Part shown: in pieces, positions 18,201 through 25,248 of the stretch
How positions within the stretch are numbered: the first letter of the stretch is position 1
How the letters are laid out: each line of letters begins with the position of its first letter
Assembly: GCF_000166395.1 (NCBI RefSeq)
Contig: NC_014655.1
Span: 2,914,001-2,978,000 of the forward strand
DNA from: Leadbetterella byssophila DSM 17132
Lineage (GTDB): Bacteria; Bacteroidota; Bacteroidia; Cytophagales; Spirosomataceae
Reading direction: 5' to 3'
DNA length: 64,000 nt
Program-made: the position numbers and the translations under genes
The notes under the pieces: model-generated
Told to the model about the DNA's origin: nothing
What the model saw: the letters and a program-made list of their open reading frames with translations, nothing else
The model's database searches: none

Positions 18201-19513
18201 ATCCGGCTACTAACCAACTTCTAATCTCTAACAACATACCTTACGGTTCAACTCTGCTTGTAAAAGATGGAGAGACTGTGGAAAAAGGTGCACCATTGTG
18301 TAACTGGGATCAGTTTAACGCGGTGATCATGACAGAATTTGATGGGGTAGTAGAATACGAATCCATTGAAGAAGGTGTAACTTATAGAGAGGAGGCTGAC
18401 GAACAGACCGGTTTCCGTGATAAAGTGATCACTGACTCTAAGGATAGAGCGAAAAACCCTGCTATCATCATTAAGTCAGCAAGCGGTGAGACGAAAGACT
18501 ATAACCTTCCTGTAAGTGCCCGTCTAATGGTGGAAAACGGACAAGAAGTGAAAGCCGGTCAAATCCTTGCTAAGATCCCAAGAGCGATCAACATGAACCG
18601 AGATATTACAGGGGGTCTTCCAAGGGTAACTGAGCTATTTGAAGCACGTAACCCTTCTAACCCTGCAGTAGTTTCTGAGATTGATGGTGTAGTTTCTTAT
18701 GGTAGCATCAAACGTGGTAACAGAGAGATCTTCGTAGAAGCAAAAGACGGTACCAAGATGAAATACATGGTATCTCTATCTAAGTTGATCCTGGTACAAG
18801 AAGGTGACTTCATCCGTGCCGGTGAACCACTTTCTGACGGTGCTATTACACCTGCGGATATCCTTAGAATTAAGGGACCAACCGCCGTTCAGGAGTACTT
18901 GGTAAATGAAACTCAAGCGGTATATCGTCAACAAGGGGTGAAAATCTCTGATAAGCACATCGAGGTAATAGTACGTCAGATGATGCAAAAAGTAGACGTG
19001 TTAGACGCAGGTGATACCATGTTCCTTGAAATGCAAGCGGTAGATAAGTGGTTGTTCCGTGAAGAAAACGATAAGATCTTTGATAAGAAAGTAGTAGTAG
19101 ATGCTGGTGCATCTGAAAACTACAAACCTGGTCAGATCATCTCTACTCGTGAATTCAAAGACGAGAACAGTCGCTTGAAACGTGAAGACAAGAAGCAGAT
19201 GACCGTGAGAGATGCTCAACCAGCAGTTTCTCAAGTTATCCTTCAAGGTATCACTACGGCATCCTTAGGTACTGAATCATTCGTATCTGCTGCATCCTTC
19301 CAGGAAACTACTAAAGTACTTTCTGAAGCTGCAGTGAAAGGTAAACGCGATGATTTAGCCGGTCTGAAAGAAAACGTGATCGTAGGTCACTTGATTCCTG
19401 CCGGTACAGGACGTAGAAAGTACCAAAATATTCAGGTTAATTCTCTGGAAGAGATACAGGCTGCAAACGCTGCCCGTGCTGCAGAGCCTCGAAAAAGAGA
19501 GTATGTAGATTAA
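15206..19513 (+). CDS. rpoC: DNA-directed RNA polymerase subunit beta'
   Basis: A 1435-residue beta' subunit. The N-terminal zinc site appears as CHCGKYK and CDRCG (about residues 71-90), the Mg-binding catalytic loop as [12 protein letters not shown] (about 472-483), and the second zinc site as [13 protein letters not shown] (about 894-906). Trigger-loop region [16 protein letters not shown] follows. Length and order match Bacteroidota orthologues. Co-transcribed with rpoB, 30 nt apart, and closed by a strong terminator 8 nt after the stop. Confidence 0.98.
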   Translation: MSLKKNKKLNSDFNSFTISLASPESILEGSYGEVTQPETINYRTYKPEMGGLFCERIFGPVKDWECHCGKYKRIRYKGIICDRCGVEVTEKKVRRERMGHIELVVPVAHIWYFKSLPNKIGYLLGLSSKKLDQVIYYERYVVIQPGIKEEDGLSQMDFLTEEEYLDVLDKLPRENQMLPDEDPQKFIAKMGAEALYMLLSRLKLDELSYELRHQAATDNSQQRKAEALKRLKVVESFRDAQTRIENKPEWMIIRMVPVIPPELRPLVPLDGGRFATSDLNDLYRRVIIRNNRLKRLLEIKAPEVILRNEKRMLQEAVDSLFDNSRKVNAVRSDGNRALKSLSDMLKGKQGRFRQNLLGKRVDYSGRSVIVVGPELKLHECGLPKDMAAELFKPFIIRKLIERGIVKTVKSAKKIVDRKDAVIWDILENVLKGHPVLLNRAPTLHRLGIQAFQPKLVEGKAIQLHPLVCTAFNADFDGDQMAVHVPLSQEAIMEASILMLSSHNILNPANGAPITVPSQDMVLGLYYVTKGKRSTPEEPILGEDKIFYSAEEVIIALNEGRLSKHAFIKVKAKVKDENGELVEKMIDTVAGRVLFNQFVPEKVGYINELLTKKKLQGIIGKVFKEVSFARTAQFLDDIKELGFQSAFRGGLSIGLGDIMIPEEKQGLIDNAREEVEEVQNNYMFGIITERERYNQIIDIWTRVNTRLRETLLRQLENDRQGFNPVYMMMHSGARGSQEQIRQLGGMRGLMAKPQKNIAGSVGEIIENPILSNFKEGLDVLEYFISTHGARKGLADTALKTADAGYLTRRLHDVAQDVVVNEEDCGTLRGINVSALKENDDVIEPLSERILGRTSVHDIIDPITKELILAAGEEITEEIAERVDETSIETIEIRSPLTCETKVGVCAKCYGRNLASGRMVDVGEAVGVIASQSIGEPGTQLTLRTFHTGGTAMNVSVEANLKAKFPGKISFEDVRTVEYTNKEGEVNTIVIGRRGEIRIIDPATNQLLISNNIPYGSTLLVKDGETVEKGAPLCNWDQFNAVIMTEFDGVVEYESIEEGVTYREEADEQTGFRDKVITDSKDRAKNPAIIIKSASGETKDYNLPVSARLMVENGQEVKAGQILAKIPRAINMNRDITGGLPRVTELFEARNPSNPAVVSEIDGVVSYGSIKRGNREIFVEAKDGTKMKYMVSLSKLILVQEGDFIRAGEPLSDGAITPADILRIKGPTAVQEYLVNETQAVYRQQGVKISDKHIEVIVRQMMQKVDVLDAGDTMFLEMQAVDKWLFREENDKIFDKKVVVDAGASENYKPGQIISTREFKDENSRLKREDKKQMTVRDAQPAVSQVILQGITTASLGTESFVSAASFQETTKVLSEAAVKGKRDDLAGLKENVIVGHLIPAGTGRRKYQNIQVNSLEEIQAANAARAAEPRKREYVD

Positions 19514-19520
19514 TCTTAGA

Positions 19521-19550
19521 AGCGCCTCACAGAAGTGGGGCGCTTTTTTT
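19521..19550 (+). terminator. Terminator of rpoBC
   Basis: AGCGCCTCAC pairs with GTGGGGCGCT (one T-G pair) around an AGAA loop, followed by T7. It lies 8 nt after rpoC. Confidence 0.9.
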
Positions 19551-19561
19551 ATCTTTGGGCT

Positions 19562-20365
19562 ATGTTTCCGAGGCCAGATCGCACTTTTTGGGAGAATATA
19601 AGATCTTCTGTTTTAGAGGGACTTGGTGTGGCTCTGTTTTTCTGGATCTTTAGACCCCTAGGCCTTGGTCTAATCCCTGAACATTCTGCTTATCCCATAG
19701 CATATGGCAGTATAGTATGTACTATCACCCTCATATATAGGTTGGTGTTTCCAAGCCTATTTCCTGATTTCTACAAGGAAGAGAATTGGACCGTAAAAAA
19801 GGAAATAATGGGGAATCTAGGTATACTCTGTTCCATCACCTTAGGCATTATTTTCTTTCACCATTATTACTACGGAGAAAACTTTGCACATCCGCTATTT
19901 GTCTTCCTTTTAGTAACGCTAATAGGAAGTATTCCCATTAGCATAAGCGTACTCTACAGATTTGCCTCCTTAAATAAGAAGTATTCAAAACCTCAAGAAT
20001 TACCTTCAGTACCTCATCAAGGAGATGTGGTCTTAGTGGCTGAAAATGGAAAGGATATCTATAGATTCAAAGAACTGTATTACGTAGAAATTACAGATAA
20101 TTATTCTACCGTTTTCCACAAAGAGGAGGGGAGGTTGAAAGGAGAACTCATTCGAAGTTCTCTCCATAGATTAGAAAAGCAATTAGTAGGGTCGCAGGTG
20201 GTCAGGTGCCACAGGTCTTATTTGGTCAACCTAGAAAAAGTGCAAAAGGTAAGCGGGAATGCCCAAGGGTATAAATTGCATTTGCTGGATGGAGAAATTC
20301 TGATTCCAGTTTCAAGAAAGTATTCAGATATTAGAGAGCTTTTTCATTCGTCCCAAAAGCTTTGA
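19562..20365 (+). CDS. Membrane-anchored LytTR transcriptional regulator
   Basis: A 267-residue protein with an N-terminal membrane domain of about four helices (residues 15-135, for example LEGLGVALFFWIF and HPLFVFLLVTLIGSI) and a C-terminal LytTR DNA-binding domain (about 165-265, with YYVEITDNYSTVF and RCHRSYLVNLEKVQ). Such proteins bind DNA directly from the membrane without a receiver domain. The start at 19562 is preferred to an in-frame start at 19535, which would lie inside the rpoC terminator. TATCTTTG (19550-19557), a perfect -7 element, lies so close that the mRNA would be nearly leaderless. No cognate kinase is adjacent. Confidence 0.85.
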   Translation: MFPRPDRTFWENIRSSVLEGLGVALFFWIFRPLGLGLIPEHSAYPIAYGSIVCTITLIYRLVFPSLFPDFYKEENWTVKKEIMGNLGILCSITLGIIFFHHYYYGENFAHPLFVFLLVTLIGSIPISISVLYRFASLNKKYSKPQELPSVPHQGDVVLVAENGKDIYRFKELYYVEITDNYSTVFHKEEGRLKGELIRSSLHRLEKQLVGSQVVRCHRSYLVNLEKVQKVSGNAQGYKLHLLDGEILIPVSRKYSDIRELFHSSQKL

Positions 20366-20403
20366 TCATCGCCCCAAAAGCCCTTTAAGCCTATATTTCC
20401 CTA

Positions 20404-20424
20404 TACTTTTGCCTGTACTTTTGC
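20404..20424 (+). promoter_or_regulatory. Two tandem -7 elements before the DUF2306-like gene
   Basis: TACTTTTGC occurs twice, at 20404-20412 and 20416-20424, exactly 12 bp apart. Both fit TAnnTTTGC. No clear TTTG -33 box is visible at ideal spacing. Leader would be 12-30 nt. Confidence 0.5.
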
Positions 20425-20442
20425 TCCATAAACTTATTGAAG

Positions 20443-21093
20443 ATGGAGAAAATATTTATGTTTTTTTTAGCTCTGCATATCCTTACAGGAGGAGTTAGCT
20501 TGGTCAGTGGAGGAGTGGTGATGTTGTCCAAAAAAGGTGATCAGAAACATAGATGGTTAGGGAAAGTCTATTTCTATGCTCTAAGTACAGCTTGTTTCTG
20601 TGCCATGCCCATGTCCTATATACATCCTAATCTTTTCCTTTTTATGGTAAGCATATTTAGTCTGTATATGCTTTTATCCGGATGGAGATATTTAAGAATT
20701 AAAGAGGTGTCAGACTTCTATTGGATTGATCATTTGTACCTGGGAATCTTAATTCTCGCAGGGATCGTACTTGCTATTTGGGGAATTTTATTGGTCCTTC
20801 AATCCAAGAACTTTGGAATAGTACTATTCATTCTTGGAGGCTTCAGTTTAAATTTTGCTCGTCAAGACTACTTAACCATGAGAGGTAAGAGTAAGTACAA
20901 GAACTTTGGTTTAGTAAGACACATACAAAGAATGGCCGGTTCCTATATCTCCTCTCTGACGGCCTTTGTGGTGGTCAATAATACTTTCCTACCGGGAGCA
21001 ATAGCTTGGCTTCTTCCAAGCCTGATTTTGGTGCCCTTGATAGTGAGATGGAGTAGGAGCTGGGGCCGACTAAGTAATAAGTTTGTATCCTAA
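20443..21093 (+). CDS. DUF2306-like integral membrane protein
   Basis: A 216-residue inner-membrane protein with about six to seven predicted helices. The opening FFLALHILTGGVSLVSGGVVML followed by KHRWLGKVYFYA, with HPNLFLF later, is the DUF2306 pattern: a conserved His near the first helix and a KxHRxxG loop. Biochemical role is unknown for the family. Start is placed at ATG 20443, not TTG 20437. Its 3' end overlaps the convergent response regulator gene by 24 nt. Confidence 0.7.
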   Translation: MEKIFMFFLALHILTGGVSLVSGGVVMLSKKGDQKHRWLGKVYFYALSTACFCAMPMSYIHPNLFLFMVSIFSLYMLLSGWRYLRIKEVSDFYWIDHLYLGILILAGIVLAIWGILLVLQSKNFGIVLFILGGFSLNFARQDYLTMRGKSKYKNFGLVRHIQRMAGSYISSLTAFVVVNNTFLPGAIAWLLPSLILVPLIVRWSRSWGRLSNKFVS

Positions 21094-21729
21094 ACCCCGA
21101 ATATTTAGGATTTGGACATTTTCATCCCCTTTTAGTCGTTTTCTCAATTTAGAAATGTAAGCGTCCATGTTTCTTGCGCTAAAGAAGTCATCATTTCCCC
21201 AAAGCGCAAGAAGCACCTCTTTTCTGGGTAAAAGTTCTCCCTTTTTTTGGCATAGATAATGCAATAAGGCAGACTCTTTGTGGGAGAGAATTTGAGTACT
21301 ATGAAGAAAACTAAGCTCCTGTCTGACGGGATTAAAGGTGAACTTTCCCAATTGAAATTGCTCCATCTTATCCGTACGCTTACCTAATTCTTCAATTCTG
21401 AAAAACAGCTCTTCTAAATGAAAAGGTTTACGAAGAAAGTCATTTCCCCCTGAGATATAGGATTGAATCATGTCTTCTTTTTCTCCTTTAGCTGTAATGA
21501 ATAGTATAGGCACGCTGGATTGAAATTTACGCACCGTTTCAGCAAGGTCCCAGCCGCTGAGTTTGGGTAACATCACGTCTAGAATTAGCAAATCAAACGT
21601 ATGCTCTTTAATGCTTAATAAGGCATCAACACCATCATTTGCAAGTGTTACTTCATGGCCCCTTTTACGTAAACTGATGGCTAAAATTTCCTGTAAGGAG
21701 GCGTCATCCTCAGCTAAAAATAGATTCAT
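21070..21729 (-). CDS. OmpR-family response regulator
   Basis: A 219-residue regulator with receiver domain 1-118 (acidic EDD at 7-9, phosphoacceptor Asp51 in LILDVMLP, Thr in FITAKG, Lys in LRKPFH) and a winged-helix DNA-binding domain at about 125-219 (FTFNPVRQEL, LSHKESALLHYL, RNMDAYISKLRKRL, NIRGLGYKLIT). Its ATG overlaps the stop of the upstream kinase by 4 nt, so they are a pair. Targets are not evident; the nearest candidates are the divergent secreted protein at 23250 and the susCD genes beyond. Confidence 0.95.
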   Translation of the reverse strand: MNLFLAEDDASLQEILAISLRKRGHEVTLANDGVDALLSIKEHTFDLLILDVMLPKLSGWDLAETVRKFQSSVPILFITAKGEKEDMIQSYISGGNDFLRKPFHLEELFFRIEELGKRTDKMEQFQLGKFTFNPVRQELSFLHSTQILSHKESALLHYLCQKKGELLPRKEVLLALWGNDDFFSARNMDAYISKLRKRLKGDENVQILNIRGLGYKLIT

Positions 21730-23129
21730 TTGGGTAAAGTTATGATGAATGTGCTACCTCCGCCCTGTGCCGATACCATTTTAATAGTTCCTTTCATCCC
21801 TTCAATAATCTTCTTAACATAGCTTAAACCTACCCCAAAACCTCTTACCTCAGTAGAAGGTATTCTGTAAAATCGTTCAAAAATTCTTTCACTATGTTCC
21901 ACTGGTATACCTATACCATTGTCAGATACTCGAATTTCTAAGGTTTTACCTTTAGTAAAAGCATCTATTTTAACCACAACATTCTCATTATTATTGTACT
22001 TGGTGGAATTGTCAAATAGATTTCTGAAAACCCGGAATAACTGCTCCTTTTTGCCCATAATTAAATGATCTCTGTCTAATTGGTATGTTAGATTAGGGAA
22101 AAGTTGTGCTGCTTCATGAATCACGGTCTTTAGGTGCAAAATCTCATTTTGGGTACCAAGCTTTGATTCTAGTAGAATTTCAGTACTAAGCTGGGCCAGA
22201 GAAGCTGCATTTTTGGATATCCTTTTTAGGAAGATTCTACGTTCCTCTTCTGTGCAGTCTAATTGTTCTAAAGCTTCAGAAGCCAACTGAATAGCAGTTA
22301 CAGGAGTCTGTATCTCATGTGTCATATTTGTAATGAAAAGATCTTTCTCCTCACTTAATTTTTCCTGGGTATACAAGGTTTTATAAATCCATAAGAATGT
22401 AATCAGAGATAAAGCGATCAGCATCCAGGTTCCTATGATAGATACCAGCTGTTGCTTTAAAAAGTAGGTGATGGGAGGATTAAAGCTTGCCCAAAAGTAG
22501 TGAGGACCATGTGGTTTATACAGGCTCAAATCTACTTTTTCAGTTGACCATCCTCCACTTAAAGAATCATTGACTAGGAAGGGATAATGGATTCCATTCT
22601 CAGCAAGTGCATTGGAAAAATTTTGCTCCATTTCTCTCAGGTCAATGGGCTGGTAGAAATAGTATTTCTCCATGTGTCTACCAATGTTTGCGGTATAGTA
22701 CCACAGCGTTGAATTCTTTAAATCACTTTTAATATTCTCGCAAAACTGTAGTATAAATTTCTCCCTTATTTCGGGAGTTATGCGGTCATATCTTGCTTTA
22801 ATCTGGTCTAAACTTAAGGTGACAGTGTGTTGGCCTATAGAGCTGCTATCCTTGTCTTTAATGGTAAATGTGGTTGTAAAGCTTTCGGGATTCCATCGAC
22901 AGGAAATTTCCGTACTATCCCGTAGAAACGTGGCTAAGTGGCTTGCGCTTTTATTTAGGTGATCTTGCCATGTTCTGGCTTTTGCGCTTACGAGACTCTC
23001 ATGAACCTTTCGCTTGAAGATCTCTTGTTCGGAATTCCAGGTCAGCCAGTTGAAATAGACCTGTAGGCCTACAATAGTGAGGAACAAACTGGCGAACAGA
23101 AAAAGTAGTAGACGGATTTTCTTCTTCAT
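21726..23129 (-). CDS. Sensor histidine kinase, two transmembrane helices
   Basis: A 467-residue kinase. TM1 at about 5-24, a periplasmic domain of about 200 residues with no recognised fold, TM2 at about 229-249, then HisKA with phosphoacceptor His in TNMTHEIQTPVTAI (about residue 271) and a HATPase_c domain (N-box FRNLFDNSTKYNN, then VSDNGIGIP, and RFYRIPSTEVRGFGVGLSYV). The start at 23129 (MKKKIRLLLFLF) is preferred over 23150 because it gives a normal membrane anchor. Partner is the OmpR-type regulator with a 4-nt overlap. This pairing resembles many Bacteroidota envelope-sensing systems; the ligand is unknown. Confidence 0.93.
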   Translation of the reverse strand: MKKKIRLLLFLFASLFLTIVGLQVYFNWLTWNSEQEIFKRKVHESLVSAKARTWQDHLNKSASHLATFLRDSTEISCRWNPESFTTTFTIKDKDSSSIGQHTVTLSLDQIKARYDRITPEIREKFILQFCENIKSDLKNSTLWYYTANIGRHMEKYYFYQPIDLREMEQNFSNALAENGIHYPFLVNDSLSGGWSTEKVDLSLYKPHGPHYFWASFNPPITYFLKQQLVSIIGTWMLIALSLITFLWIYKTLYTQEKLSEEKDLFITNMTHEIQTPVTAIQLASEALEQLDCTEEERRIFLKRISKNAASLAQLSTEILLESKLGTQNEILHLKTVIHEAAQLFPNLTYQLDRDHLIMGKKEQLFRVFRNLFDNSTKYNNNENVVVKIDAFTKGKTLEIRVSDNGIGIPVEHSERIFERFYRIPSTEVRGFGVGLSYVKKIIEGMKGTIKMVSAQGGGSTFIITLPK

Positions 23130-23220
23130 AAGGGTAGTAAAATTAAACAATCCTTTCCCTTTTTAAGGATCAATTCACACTAATTCGCACTGATTGGCAA
23201 AGTGGTCATCCTAGAGCCTC

Positions 23221-23228
23221 TAGTTTTG
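23221..23228 (+). promoter_or_regulatory. -7 element before the small secreted protein
   Basis: TAGTTTTG fits TAnnTTTG. A TTG at 23194-23196 is 24 nt upstream. The gene starts 22 nt downstream at 23250. Confidence 0.4.
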
Positions 23229-23249
23229 TTGTAATCAAATTTACATGAA

Positions 23250-23849
23250 ATGAAAAAACTGCTTTTTGCTTTACAATTTGTTTTCTATTCCGTTTATAGC
23301 CAAAGTATTAAGGTTACCACGGTGAATGGGCTGAAGGATAAGGATGCTAATTATCTCCTGGATTTTATGGATGTGTCCCTACAGAAATTTCACTTTGAAG
23401 GTGACCAATTGATAGGTAAAAGCCCCACCATACTTATCAAAGAGTTTAGAGATGGAAAATTAGTAAGAACGGATACACTTCTAAATGGGAAAGGGGATGC
23501 TAAGTACCTACAAATCAAAGAAGCTAAGTATAGCTTTTCGTTCTTTACTGAGATTAGGAATGAGAAACTTAGGACATTTATTCGTCATTCCTCCTATGGA
23601 GCAGGAAAGCGGGAGTTCGCTTTAAATAAAGACAAGTACGGATATGCACTGAAGGATTTTTTTGGTGCGAAACAAGAACTTTTATATGATGCAAAAGATC
23701 AAATTCCACTTTTGGCCATTATTACCCCACATGATCAAGGGAATGGTTTTGCGTCCTATTGTGAAGTAGTACAAACTGATATTTTACCAGAAGATCTGGG
23801 AAAGCACTTTGGAATTCCTCACTACTTTCTGGTTTATATTTCCTTCTAA
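23250..23849 (+). CDS. Secreted protein of unknown function
   Basis: A 199-residue protein with a signal peptide MKKLLFALQFVFYSVYS and a mature part beginning near QSIKVTTVNGL. The body is a mix of short strands and charged turns with no motif recognised. It has no internal Cys pair or lipobox. It is divergent from the OmpR-type two-component pair (96 nt between its start and the kinase start), so it may be a target of that system; this is inference from position. Converges on susD with a shared terminator region. Confidence 0.65.
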   Translation: MKKLLFALQFVFYSVYSQSIKVTTVNGLKDKDANYLLDFMDVSLQKFHFEGDQLIGKSPTILIKEFRDGKLVRTDTLLNGKGDAKYLQIKEAKYSFSFFTEIRNEKLRTFIRHSSYGAGKREFALNKDKYGYALKDFFGAKQELLYDAKDQIPLLAIITPHDQGNGFASYCEVVQTDILPEDLGKHFGIPHYFLVYISF

Positions 23850-23875
23850 AAAAAGAAGCTCCCGAAGGAGCTTCT
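23847..23875 (-). terminator. Terminator of the susCD operon
   Basis: On the minus strand AGAAGCTCC, loop TTCG, GGAGCTTCT then T7: a 9-bp stem right after susD. Read on the plus strand the hairpin sits just after the gene at 23250 but lacks a T tract. Confidence 0.8.
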
Positions 23876-23879
23876 GAGA

Positions 23880-25244
23880 TTATTTGGTGTATTCGTTCCA
23901 ACTTAATTCTGCCTGAGGATGAGGGAATTGTTTGAAAACCGTCCCTTTATCAAGGGAAACATCTATTTCTGATAGTTTGTCGTATCTTCTGGCATCTACC
24001 CATCTATGACCCCAAGGTTCAGCCCAAAGTGAATATCTTCTTTGGAACAAGATTTCATCTATTAATGCCGCAGTGGTGGTGGCTCCTGCATAAGGGGCTA
24101 ATCCCGCCGCGGTACGGATGATATTAATGGCGGCCACACTCTCTGCAGGCTGATTCAGTTGAGCATGTGCTTCAGCTTTAATCAATATCAGCTCTTCATT
24201 CTTAATAAATGGAATAGCCGTGGTGTTATTTGGCCACCTCTTATCTTGGTACATGCCTTCTAAAACAGCATAAGTGGTAGAATTAACTACAGGAGCAGTC
24301 CTTTGTAAGAACTTTTCTTGCACACGTTTATCCCCAGGTAAGGCATCTGTGATCAATTTAGGATGAACCACCACCATGGTATTCACATTCGCATTTGGAA
24401 CGTAATACAAGGGGTTGAAAGCATTCGGAGCAGCACCATAGGGGTGTGCAGGTCCTGCAGTTAAATTGCCATTTAAGTCCATGAAGGAGGCATTGACGGC
24501 ATCGAGCGCACCTTGCCAATCTTTTCTATAAATGGCGTTTCTCGCAGCTATAGCGCGGTTTACCTTTTTAAGGCCGTCGATGGTATTGTAACCATTAAAT
24601 CCTGCAGTCAATTTAAAGGTAAATGCACCTGTTGATTTATTCAATTCTGCATATCCTGCATCTAGTAAGGATTTTACATGATTCATGGCCTCCTGATAGG
24701 GTACAAAAGGTCCGGGATTCATGGGGTCAGACACATCGATACGTATGCCATTATCGTAAACTAAGTTGGCCGGTAACATAAATTGGTAACCTTGAATGGT
24801 TCTAGCAAACCCAATTACGGCACTTTTTTCAGCATCTGTTACTTGTGGTGCTGAGTTTACGGATTTGATTACTAATTCCGCTTGTCTAATGGCTTGGTAA
24901 GGGTTGTAATAAACGGTACCACCGGTATTACCAAAGCCAAAGAAGCTACTGTTTGGCTCTTTTAATGCTTGACCTAACCAGTCTGTTGTGAAACGTGGGT
25001 CAGATCCATTAAGATACCATACTTCCCTTCCAAAAGAACCCAAAGCTGCAGTCGAAGTAAACACATAGTTTCTATGCTTTTCTTCTAAACCAGTGATAAG
25101 GAACTGCACTTGCTGACGAGTAGCATTTTCTGTGTACCCCGCTTCTGAGGGGTTATTAGGGTCAATTACTTTGTCCACGTTTAGTGGATTACATGCTGAT
25201 AACAGCATTAGACCCAAGACTAATTTATTATATCTGCTCTTCAT
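23880..25244 (-). CDS. SusD/RagB-family nutrient-binding outer-membrane lipoprotein
   Basis: A 454-residue lipoprotein whose signal peptide ends in LMLLSAC, so it is anchored in the outer membrane. SusD-type features include the DPNNPSEAGYT region after the anchor, TPR-like helices with ARTIQGYQF, an FNPLYYVPNANVN segment and the C-terminal ELILIKAEAHAQLNQ, LFQRRYSLWAEPWGHRWVDARRYD. In the family it caps the SusC barrel and delivers glycans or peptides. Start at 25244 (MKSRYNKL) is chosen because the longer start at 25259 overlaps the SusC coding end. It follows susC by 4 nt. Confidence 0.95.
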   Translation of the reverse strand: MKSRYNKLVLGLMLLSACNPLNVDKVIDPNNPSEAGYTENATRQQVQFLITGLEEKHRNYVFTSTAALGSFGREVWYLNGSDPRFTTDWLGQALKEPNSSFFGFGNTGGTVYYNPYQAIRQAELVIKSVNSAPQVTDAEKSAVIGFARTIQGYQFMLPANLVYDNGIRIDVSDPMNPGPFVPYQEAMNHVKSLLDAGYAELNKSTGAFTFKLTAGFNGYNTIDGLKKVNRAIAARNAIYRKDWQGALDAVNASFMDLNGNLTAGPAHPYGAAPNAFNPLYYVPNANVNTMVVVHPKLITDALPGDKRVQEKFLQRTAPVVNSTTYAVLEGMYQDKRWPNNTTAIPFIKNEELILIKAEAHAQLNQPAESVAAINIIRTAAGLAPYAGATTTAALIDEILFQRRYSLWAEPWGHRWVDARRYDKLSEIDVSLDKGTVFKQFPHPQAELSWNEYTK

Positions 25245-25248
25245 AACC

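Noticed and set aside
15212-19246. Antisense frames inside rpoC
   Set aside because: Same reason; all conserved information lies in the plus-strand protein.
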